Source of the DNA: Methylacidiphilales bacterium
GTDB lineage: Bacteria; Verrucomicrobiota; Verrucomicrobiia; Methylacidiphilales; UBA1321
Reading direction: 5' to 3'
DNA length: 48,168 nt
NCBI GenBank assembly: GCA_021272315.1
Contig: JAJSLI010000044.1
Coordinates: 1 to 48,168 of the forward strand
Shown here: in pieces, positions 41,547 to 48,168 of the stretch
How positions within the stretch are numbered: position 1 is the first letter of the stretch
Layout of the letters: every line of letters starts with the position of its first letter
Made by a program: the position numbers and the translations under genes
The notes under the pieces: generated by a model
What the model was told of the DNA's origin: nothing
Databases searched by the model: none
The model's input: only the letters and a program-made list of their open reading frames with translations

Positions 41547-43507
41547 AAGAATGGTTTGATCTTTTTCATCCGGTGAAGGGGATCTCCGCACCCGTGCGGG
41601 TCTTCACCTTGCTAACGAGGGGAAAGATTCCCATTCTCTGGTTGCCTGAAGACCGGCAAATGGCGGATGCCACCTTGCGGCTTTACCCGCCGCAGACCCT
41701 CCTGGCCCGGGCCCTGATCAGGCTGCTGCGCGCATGCTTGTGGATGGGCATCCGGATTCCCTTCCAAACAACAAGCATTCCCATCGATGAAAACACCGCT
41801 ATCGCCGGATTTTTAAAAAGCCTGGCGCCCGACAGCCCAAGCGTGCCTCCCTTTGGAGTTCTGAGCGGCAATATCAAGACGGTGGGACGGCGTTATTCCC
41901 TGCTTCTATTTGACGCCGCCGGCAAGCCGGCGGTGGTGGTCAAATTGGGTGTGTCCGAAAAGGCCCGGCAATTGATTCGAGCCGAACAGGAATTTTTCTT
42001 TCCCAAAGGTCCTGCTTTCCCGGGATTGCCGGACACCCTCGCCATTTACGATGGCCAGGATGCCAGCGCGATCGCCTACCGGTATGTCGAGGGATCTTCC
42101 CCCATTCCCCAGCAAAGCGGAGAAATCGCCGCGGTGTTGAATTCCTGGATTTATGACAGTGAGCCTGTCCCCATAGCCCATTTGCCGATTTGGGCCAGGT
42201 TGCAAGTCCTGAACCAGGAAAATCCCGGTTTGAATTCGGTATTCAAGATCTTGCAAAACAACCCGATCAAGCCGGTTTTGTTTCATGGAGATTTTGCGCC
42301 CTGGAATATTCGGGTGATCCCCTCTCCCCTGGAGCCCAAATGGGTGGTTCTCGACTGGGAACGCGGCGTCCGACAAGGCCTGCCGGGGTGGGACTGGTTT
42401 CACTATTTTGTCCAATACAACACCCTGGTGCGGCACGCCTCGCCGCAAACAACCCTTTCGGATATCGAAGCCTTATGGGAAGAACCGGGCTTCCTTGCCT
42501 ACGCGAAAAAAACCGGCATCCAGGGGATGCTCAAGGAATTGACCTTTCTTTATCTCCTCTATTTGCTTCGCTTCCACAGTCCCAGGGATAAGACGCGCCA
42601 GGCCCGTCACTTGTTGCAGGCTTTCAAGGAGCGCTACTTCAGTGATGTTGTTCTGAGCCAGCGCAAGCTCAAAATCAGTGTCGTCACTCCCAGTTACAAA
42701 CAGCTTCCCTGGCTCAAGCTTTGCGTCGCTTCGATTGCGGACCAGGAGGGAGTTGCCGTCGAGCACATTATTCAGGATGCGCAAACCGGGCCCGACCTCG
42801 AGGCGTGGATACGGACCCATGCCAAATCCCAGTTGTACGTGGAAGCCGACACGGGCATGTATGACGCGATCAACCGCGGTTTTGCCCGTGCCTCGGGCGA
42901 CATTGTCTGCTGGTTAAACAGCGACGAGCAGTACCTGGAGGGAACCCTTGCCAAGGTAACCCGCTTCTTTGAAACGCACCCCGACATCGATGTCCTCTTC
43001 GGCGATGCCATCCTCGTGGATAACAAGGGCGATCTCCTTTCCTACCGGCGGACGGTTGCGCCGAAGCTGCATCATATCCAAGCCTCCCACTTGAACGTGT
43101 TGTCCTGCGCCACTTTCGTGCGTCACTCCGTTCTGGATCGGGGTTATCTTTTAAACACCCGCTGGAAGACGATTGCCGATGCCGTATGGGTTGCGGATTT
43201 GCTCGAGGCCGGCGTCCGCATGGCTGTCATAAACGAGCCTCTCTCCGTATTCACCATCACCGATGCCAATCTAGGTCAATCGAGCATCGCTTCTTCCGAA
43301 GCAAAACTCTGGCGTGAAGAAACATCCTCGAAGGCCAGCAGTTATTGGCTGCGCCCTTATTTCGTGTTGCAGCATCGCTTCACGAAACTCTTCCATGGCG
43401 CCTATTGGCCTCGATCCATAGCTATTAAAATCTATACTCTGGCCAGTCCCAAAAAGAGAGTCTGCCAGGAAGCTCGACATCTTGGCTTCTTCTGGCCCCG
43501 TGCGTAG
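41543..43507 (+). CDS. fusion of an aminoglycoside-kinase-like domain and a GT2 glycosyltransferase
   Basis: 654 residues from MKEWFDLFHPVKG at 41543. The N-terminal half (about 60-350) has the layout of a phosphotransferase fold: YSLLLFDAAGKPAVVVKLGV (Lys of the ATP site), VLFHGDFAPWNIRV (catalytic Asp and Asn), WVVLDWERG (metal Asp). The C-terminal half (about 370-600) is a GT2: LKISVVTPSYKQLPWLKLCV, HIIQDAQTGPDLEAW, VEADTGMYDAINRGFARASG, DIVCWLNSDEQYL. The GT2 DxD-like site may be the NSDE. Such kinase-transferase fusions are uncommon. It could phosphorylate and elongate the same glycan, but substrates are unknown. Confidence 0.8.
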   Translation: MKEWFDLFHPVKGISAPVRVFTLLTRGKIPILWLPEDRQMADATLRLYPPQTLLARALIRLLRACLWMGIRIPFQTTSIPIDENTAIAGFLKSLAPDSPSVPPFGVLSGNIKTVGRRYSLLLFDAAGKPAVVVKLGVSEKARQLIRAEQEFFFPKGPAFPGLPDTLAIYDGQDASAIAYRYVEGSSPIPQQSGEIAAVLNSWIYDSEPVPIAHLPIWARLQVLNQENPGLNSVFKILQNNPIKPVLFHGDFAPWNIRVIPSPLEPKWVVLDWERGVRQGLPGWDWFHYFVQYNTLVRHASPQTTLSDIEALWEEPGFLAYAKKTGIQGMLKELTFLYLLYLLRFHSPRDKTRQARHLLQAFKERYFSDVVLSQRKLKISVVTPSYKQLPWLKLCVASIADQEGVAVEHIIQDAQTGPDLEAWIRTHAKSQLYVEADTGMYDAINRGFARASGDIVCWLNSDEQYLEGTLAKVTRFFETHPDIDVLFGDAILVDNKGDLLSYRRTVAPKLHHIQASHLNVLSCATFVRHSVLDRGYLLNTRWKTIADAVWVADLLEAGVRMAVINEPLSVFTITDANLGQSSIASSEAKLWREETSSKASSYWLRPYFVLQHRFTKLFHGAYWPRSIAIKIYTLASPKKRVCQEARHLGFFWPRA

Positions 43508-44315
43508 CAAACATAACTTTTTGCTGTTAAGCCGCCAAATATTTGTTTATATTGTACAGTCTTTATTCAAGACTGTTGTGAAGTTGTCATTTTTTTACAA
43601 GTTGTTTATACTGTTGGTTCTTGGCTTGGTTGTGGTCTTTGTCGTCGACCCGCTTGATCCGACCACGGTCTCCACGCCCTTTTGCCTGGGTATCGTCCTG
43701 ATGGGGCTTTCCCTGCGCCAGGACACCCGCCTCGTGGTTCTGGTCAGTTTGATTTACAGCATATTGACCGTTGTTGCCCTGCTCCAATTTCATAACCATA
43801 ACGTCGCCGCCCATGTCATCACTTCCCCTTATTATGCTTCCCACCAGCATTTCCTTTTCTGGCTATTCCAGCGCATTGGGCTTTTTCTTGTCCTTTGCGC
43901 CATGGCCATTTATCTGTCCCATTATCGGACGGATACGCAGCGTATCCTCACCCACGTCCAGGACATTCTCGCCAAATTACCGGCTCCCGTGGCGATTTCC
44001 GACGCTGCCGGCTACATCGTCTTTGCGAACGAAGCGCTCCGCACGGCATTCCCGCAAGAGGCGGCCGAACTTATCGGTAAGCGCTATGTCGATTTCTTCA
44101 TGACCGATGTCCAGGAGGGCAAGGCCATGCGCTACTACATCGAACTTTTTGAAGAAGAGACAAACCGCGTCCATGAAATCGAAGTCAAACCTGCCAATAG
44201 TGAGCGTGAAGCCAAGATAAAGGGCCGTCTCACGTGTCTCGGTTCAGGACCAGATCGCGTGATGATCACCGTCCTCTCGTTCGACCAACAGATTCAGAAC
44301 TCATTGTCGAAGTAG
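43482..44315 (+). CDS. membrane protein with a PAS sensor domain
   Basis: 277 residues (start at 43482 overlaps the upstream gene by 26 bp; a later start is possible). Hydrophobic segments at about 41-60 (YKLFILLVLGLVVVFVV), 66-80, 83-104 and 129-147 span the membrane, giving about four helices. A PAS domain (about 158-270) contains PVAISDAAGYIVFANEALRT and ELIGKRYVDFFM. No histidine kinase, GGDEF or other output domain follows, so it may act as a sensor by contacting other proteins. It lies in the exopolysaccharide cluster and could sense a signal for its control. Confidence 0.75.
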   Translation: MASSGPVRSKHNFLLLSRQIFVYIVQSLFKTVVKLSFFYKLFILLVLGLVVVFVVDPLDPTTVSTPFCLGIVLMGLSLRQDTRLVVLVSLIYSILTVVALLQFHNHNVAAHVITSPYYASHQHFLFWLFQRIGLFLVLCAMAIYLSHYRTDTQRILTHVQDILAKLPAPVAISDAAGYIVFANEALRTAFPQEAAELIGKRYVDFFMTDVQEGKAMRYYIELFEEETNRVHEIEVKPANSEREAKIKGRLTCLGSGPDRVMITVLSFDQQIQNSLSK

Positions 44316-44381
44316 ACACGCCACCGGGCCCTTTGCCTTGAATTCGGGGTTCTGAAATTGACGCCTCCCACCCTTGGAAGT

Positions 44382-44412
44382 AGGTTGTGCAACCTGGGCG
44401 AACGCTGTTCGC
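44382..44412. other. two adjacent short inverted repeats upstream of the phosphoesterase gene
   Basis: AGGTTG-TG-CAACCT at 44382-44395 and GCGAAC-GCT-GTTCGC at 44398-44412 stand two bases apart, 22 bp before the ATG at 44435. They could form tandem hairpins in the leader, or be an operator. No T tract follows. Confidence 0.35.
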
Positions 44413-44434
44413 AATCAAGTAATCTTTACAAGGC

Positions 44435-45544
44435 ATGAAACGCCGTGAGTTCATCCAAAAGGCCTCGTTGGTCGCCGCGGCCGGGTTAACCTGCGGCCTT
44501 GACCGCCTTTTCGCCGAGAGCCCCATCGCCCTTGCAGCGGGGGTTCCGCAGCCACCCCAACCGCCCAAGCCACCGTCTCTTTTTGCAGGTCCGAACCCGC
44601 CCTACGCGCAGGAGATTCCCGCCACTCCCTTCGACGCGCCACCCGGTTCGTGGACGCTGGTTGGCATGCCGGACACGCAGAATATGGATCAGGGGGAGTA
44701 CAGCCGGCAAACCGAGTGGATTGTCGCCCATCAAAAGAGTCACAACATTCTTTTTGTCGCGCACGAGGGAGACATCGTCGAGGTCAGCACGGATCTTGAC
44801 AACTGGAAGCGTGCCCAAACGGCGATGCGCATCCTCACCGATGCCGGAATCCCCTACGCGCTTCTGCCGGGAAATCACGATCTTGGACGTCCGGATTCCC
44901 TGCTGGATCGTGTCACTGATGTGCATCACTCCTTCAGTCGTTTCACCTATTTGAACAACTACTTTAGCGCCGAAGATTACCGGCACAGTGAGGCGATGGG
45001 GCTGTTCGAGCCGGGCAAAATGGAAAACAGCTGGCATACCTTCACGGCGCCAACGGGGGATTATCTTCTCGTCGCCCTCGAATATGCGCCCCGAAACGAG
45101 GCCGTCGAATGGGCCGACCGGATCGTGGCGCAATGCCCCACCCGCAAGGTCATCATCCTTACCCATGCCTACACCAACTGCGATAACACCACACGGGTTA
45201 AACTTGATATCACTCCCGCCGGGCGGGATAGCGCCAATGACGGCGATCAGATTTGGGAAAAGCTCGTGCGGAAGCATCGCAACATTTTTTTGGTCCTAAG
45301 CGGTCACGTCTGTAATACGGGAACGGGTTATTTGGTCAGCACAGGCAATCACGGCCAGCGGGTACACCAGATTCTTGCGAACTATCAGGCTCTGGTGGTG
45401 CCCCACCGACCCTATCACGGCGGCGCTTACCTGAGGCTGATGCAGTTTTATCCGGATGGAGAAACCGTCCAGGTCAAGAGCTACTCGCCCTGGCTGGATG
45501 ACTGGCTCATGACGCCTGACCAGCAATTCAGGTTCACCATCTAG
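44435..45544 (+). CDS. Tat-exported calcineurin-like metallophosphoesterase
   Basis: 369 residues. The start MKRREFIQKASLVAAAGLT is a twin-arginine signal peptide. A Pro-rich linker precedes the metallophosphoesterase fold: LVGMPDTQNM (variant of D-x-H), HEGDIVEV (GD), LLPGNHDLG (GNHD), LTHAYTNCD (H) and LSGHVCNTG (GH). Two metal ions are expected to be bound in the periplasm. The substrate is unknown; members often act on phosphate esters. It lies between the PAS protein and a GT4 gene. Confidence 0.88.
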   Translation: MKRREFIQKASLVAAAGLTCGLDRLFAESPIALAAGVPQPPQPPKPPSLFAGPNPPYAQEIPATPFDAPPGSWTLVGMPDTQNMDQGEYSRQTEWIVAHQKSHNILFVAHEGDIVEVSTDLDNWKRAQTAMRILTDAGIPYALLPGNHDLGRPDSLLDRVTDVHHSFSRFTYLNNYFSAEDYRHSEAMGLFEPGKMENSWHTFTAPTGDYLLVALEYAPRNEAVEWADRIVAQCPTRKVIILTHAYTNCDNTTRVKLDITPAGRDSANDGDQIWEKLVRKHRNIFLVLSGHVCNTGTGYLVSTGNHGQRVHQILANYQALVVPHRPYHGGAYLRLMQFYPDGETVQVKSYSPWLDDWLMTPDQQFRFTI

Positions 45545-45672
45545 ATGGGTGAGAAGGCCATCTAAAAGTCGGCAGAGACTGCGTGACGAGTCGAATTTTG
45601 GCCGCATTCGTGCGGAGCATAAAGTTCTAGCAGCTTTCTGGACGCGCCGTGTGTAGTCTTGGCCCGTTGCCT

Positions 45673-46866
45673 ATGCCCGCCCGTCGATTGCGTATTTTGC
45701 AAATCTTCAACCGTTACCTGCAGTATGGTGGCGAGGAAGGAATCGTAACTCAAATTGGAGAGGCCCTGCAGGAATTCCATGACGTGGAAAACTTTCTCAC
45801 CTCCTCGGCAGAGGTAACCGGAAACAGCGTCTGGTCAACGTTACAAATACCCTGGAAATCGGCATACAACGCCGACGTTTTGTCGAAACTGAGACATTAC
45901 CATCAAACGGGCCGCTTTGATCTCTGGCAAATCCATAACATCTTCCCGACCATGTCGCCCGTCGTCTACGAAAGGGCCCTCGAATGGAATGTTCCGATTG
46001 TCCACTATCTGCACAATTACCGCCTCTCCTGCGTCAACGGCTTTTTTCTCAACCACGGCCAGCCCTGCCAGCGCTGTCTCTCCGGCAATTTTTGGCCGGC
46101 TTTCCAGACTGCCTGCTGGCATGAGAGTCATCTGCAAAGCGGTTGGATGGGGCTTATTACCGCCCATATCCGCAAGCTGCCTCTTTTTGAAAGGGTCTTT
46201 CAGTGGATCGCCATCAGCGAGGCTCAAAAGCGGGAGTATGTCCGCATGGGTGTTCCAGAATCCAAGATTCGCGTCATCCACCATTTCCTCGAACCGAAGG
46301 AAGCCGTTTTGCCCGCTTCCCGTTCGCCCACCGCCATCTTTGTCGGGCGGCTTTCGACGGAAAAGGGCGTCCACCGCCTGCTTGAAGCCTGGAAGCTGAT
46401 CCAGGGCGGCGAAAGAAAACTGCTCGTGATCGGCGACGGTCCCGAACGGGCCGGACTGGAACGGCAGGCCGCCGGGTTGAAGGGCGTCGTCTTCACCGGC
46501 TTTGTTGAAAAATCACAACAGCGCCAGTTTTGGCGGGAAGCCCTCTTCTCCGTCGTCCCTTCCATCTGGATGGAGCCCTTCGGCATGACCGTGCTCGAAG
46601 CGTGGTCTCACGGCCGCCCCGTTATCGCCCACAAAATCGGGGCCCTGCCTGAGCTTATCCGGGACGGCGTCAATGGTTCCCTCGCCAGTCCCGACGATCC
46701 GGGTGATCTTGCCCATAAAATGGAACAATTTTTTTCACACCCCGAACAGTCCGAATCCATGGGCCTTGCCGGCCGTCTCCTCTTGGAAACACAGTTTAAC
46801 CGGGACCGATGGCTGAGAGAAATTACTGAAGTATATGGCCTTTTGCAAAAGAAGCCTGTCGTATAA
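45673..46866 (+). CDS. glycosyltransferase family 4
   Basis: 397 residues from MPARRLRILQIFNRYLQYGG at 45673; an upstream ATG at 45649 adds eight residues. The GT-B fold is clear: the acceptor half begins GGEEGIVTQIG. The donor half has AIFVGRLSTEKGVHRLLEAWK, IGDGPERAGLE, VFTGFVEK and PSIWMEPFGMTVLEAWSHGRPVIA, with the E-x7-E motif in EPFGMTVLE. It probably adds a sugar to the same exported glycan as the other transferases of the cluster. The next gene follows at ten bases. Confidence 0.9.
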   Translation: MPARRLRILQIFNRYLQYGGEEGIVTQIGEALQEFHDVENFLTSSAEVTGNSVWSTLQIPWKSAYNADVLSKLRHYHQTGRFDLWQIHNIFPTMSPVVYERALEWNVPIVHYLHNYRLSCVNGFFLNHGQPCQRCLSGNFWPAFQTACWHESHLQSGWMGLITAHIRKLPLFERVFQWIAISEAQKREYVRMGVPESKIRVIHHFLEPKEAVLPASRSPTAIFVGRLSTEKGVHRLLEAWKLIQGGERKLLVIGDGPERAGLERQAAGLKGVVFTGFVEKSQQRQFWREALFSVVPSIWMEPFGMTVLEAWSHGRPVIAHKIGALPELIRDGVNGSLASPDDPGDLAHKMEQFFSHPEQSESMGLAGRLLLETQFNRDRWLREITEVYGLLQKKPVV

Positions 46867-46876
46867 ATTCCCGTTT

Positions 46877-47920
46877 ATGGTGGAATCCTCCTCTCCGCAG
46901 GGCGTTATCCGCTTGAAAGACCTGGCGTGGAACGGGCGAAATCTTTTCGCCCTGGCCGCCGCGGTTCTCGCCTGCTGGCTCCTCCTTGACACCGTCCTCT
47001 ACTGTGACACCTCCTACCGCAACGCCTTCAACGGCCGCTGCACCCTCATCGGGCTCTTCCTCAGCACGTTTTGGCATGACTTGTGGGGCCAGCTTGCGGG
47101 CCTTATTTCCGGTACGCCCACCGGTTCCATCGCCGCCGAGGCCTCGACCACCGAATGGACCCAGTGCGTCTTCGTTCCGCCCTTGGTCGCGTTCCTTGTC
47201 TGGTGGCTCTGGCCGAAGCTGCGCGAGATGCCGGTGCGCGGCCATGCCTCCGGCTACGCCATCCTCGGCGCCGGGTTGCTCTTTTATCTCGGCGGCTACA
47301 TGGCTGAGAATTATTACGTCGGCGTCGTCTCGATGGAATTGGTCTATGCGGGCATCGTTGTCGTTTTTCTCGGCTGGGCCGTCATGCGGCTGCTGATTTT
47401 CCCGTGGGCCTTTCTGCTCTTCATGTGGCCCTACGGTTTCCTCGAGGACATCGCCTTCCAGTTGCGGCTGATCATGTCCAGCCTCAGCCACCACGCTCTC
47501 GGCTGGATCGGCGTCGCCAACGTCCTCAACGGCACCGCCATCCTTTCCCCGCCCGGCGCCCCCGCCGCCTTTTCCATCGACATCGCCGACCCTTGCAGTG
47601 GGATTCGTTCCTTCGCCGCGCTGCTCATGATCGCCAGCCTCTTCGCTTTTCTCTCCTTCGACCGCCTCTGGCAAAAAATTCTTATCATCCTTGCCGCCGC
47701 TCCCCTCGTCATTGTCGGCAACCTCGTCCGCATCGTCATGCTCACCCTCGGCACCATTCATTACGGTTCCAATTTCGCCCTCGGCGCCAACGACCACCCC
47801 TCCTGGTTTCACGAAGGCGCCGGCTACGCTGTCTATCTCGTCGATCTCGCCGGCCTGGTGGGTCTCGGCTGGTTGCTGAACCGGTTCGCGCCCGCCGCGG
47901 CGGAGAGTTCCCGCTCATGA
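46877..47920 (+). CDS. exosortase (PEP-CTERM sorting protease family)
   Basis: 347 residues from MVESSSPQGVI at 46877. The frame is open further upstream but would overlap the GT4 gene. It is a polytopic membrane protein of about eight helices. The exosortase triad is visible: C240 in DPCSGIRSF, R285 in GNLVRIVML, H312 in SWFHEGAGY. Exosortases cleave and anchor proteins with a PEP-CTERM tail and are linked to exopolysaccharide clusters. I found no PEP-CTERM protein in the window, so its substrates lie elsewhere. Confidence 0.95.
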   Translation: MVESSSPQGVIRLKDLAWNGRNLFALAAAVLACWLLLDTVLYCDTSYRNAFNGRCTLIGLFLSTFWHDLWGQLAGLISGTPTGSIAAEASTTEWTQCVFVPPLVAFLVWWLWPKLREMPVRGHASGYAILGAGLLFYLGGYMAENYYVGVVSMELVYAGIVVVFLGWAVMRLLIFPWAFLLFMWPYGFLEDIAFQLRLIMSSLSHHALGWIGVANVLNGTAILSPPGAPAAFSIDIADPCSGIRSFAALLMIASLFAFLSFDRLWQKILIILAAAPLVIVGNLVRIVMLTLGTIHYGSNFALGANDHPSWFHEGAGYAVYLVDLAGLVGLGWLLNRFAPAAAESSRS

Positions 47921-48168
47921 GTTCAGCCACGTCCCTGACCGCCATCGATCCGCGCAAGGGCCTCATCGTTCTGGGCCTCGCCCTGCTGACCCTCGGCGCC
48001 TGCTGGTTGGTCCCGCCGGAACAACCCGGCAATGACACCGGCGTCGTCATGAACTTGCCCGACCGGGTTGGCCCCCTTAAGGCCGTCCCTGAAAAGGTCT
48101 CCCAGGCGGAACTGGCCATCCTTCCGTCGGACACCACCTTTGCCCGAAATACCTACGGTTACCCCACG
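47917..48168 (+). CDS. EpsI-like exosortase-associated protein, N-terminal part (cut by the window edge)
   Basis: 84 codons before the edge. The ATG overlaps the exosortase stop in ATGA. A single hydrophobic helix (LIVLGLALLTLGACWLV) is followed by LPDRVGPLKAVPEKVSQAEL, AILPSDTTFARNTYGYP. That pattern (L-P at the start, I-L-x-x-D-T-x-F-A-R-x-x-Y) is the EpsI/DUF3485 family found next to or fused with exosortases. The function of EpsI is not firmly known. The C-terminal part is missing here. Confidence 0.82.
   Translation, partial: MSSATSLTAIDPRKGLIVLGLALLTLGACWLVPPEQPGNDTGVVMNLPDRVGPLKAVPEKVSQAELAILPSDTTFARNTYGYPT

Overview
The window looks like a chromosomal segment of a member of the Verrucomicrobiota (inference). 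The reasons are an exosortase/EpsI-type pair beside an exopolysaccharide gene cluster, small families such as DUF6941 and DUF6881, weak Shine-Dalgarno signals at many starts, and an integrase type that I associate with that phylum. No marker here proves the taxon.

Left third (1-18105): integrative elements stacked on a tRNA-Cys gene. An intact tRNA-Cys(GCA) lies at 18088-18159 (minus). Its 3' end is copied exactly, as a 22-bp direct repeat (2898-2919 and 18084-18105), 15.2 kb away. Between the copies sits one complete element: an integrase next to the tRNA, a mobilization operon (RHH protein, divergent HUH relaxase, coupling ATPase, small accessory proteins) with no secretion channel, and a cargo operon. 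The cargo is an ECF sigma factor, a one-TM partner, and three exported proteins, two with CsgG/FlgO-like domains, joined mostly by ATGA overlaps. Left of the 2898 copy a second, related integrase (1694-2722) stands in the same position relative to the att core. This implies a second element in tandem that runs off the window, with an AlbA_2-domain gene and an IS5-type transposase remnant. Both integrases lack the usual first catalytic arginine.

The most unusual part of the element is non-coding. At 11722-12163, between the cargo and mobilization operons, nearly every base can be placed in consecutive stem-loops, including a perfectly paired four-way junction. Every non-Watson-Crick pair I counted is G.U on the plus strand, which points to a plus-strand structured RNA I do not recognise. 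A weaker cluster of hairpins lies at 3546-3874.

Middle (18325-38463): mainly housekeeping genes. pheT and a VOC-family gene read right. A long minus-strand run then reads gap, pgk, a DUF6881 gene, tpiA, secG, an oligopeptide ABC transporter (binding protein and two permeases), a DUF6941 gene, ftsY and ribD. A 16-bp perfect palindrome lies upstream of gap. Beyond it are a three-gene coupled operon (DUF6941-like, a partner, a HicA-like small protein), an orphan Mu-like portal gene, an exported histidine phosphatase, a large exported protein of unknown function, and a DinG-type helicase.

Right end (38746-48168): a plus-strand envelope or exopolysaccharide cluster. It holds a GT9 glycosyltransferase, a GT2 glycosyltransferase, a methyltransferase, a kinase-like/GT2 fusion, a membrane PAS protein, a Tat-exported phosphoesterase, a GT4 glycosyltransferase, an exosortase, and the start of an EpsI-like gene cut by the window edge.
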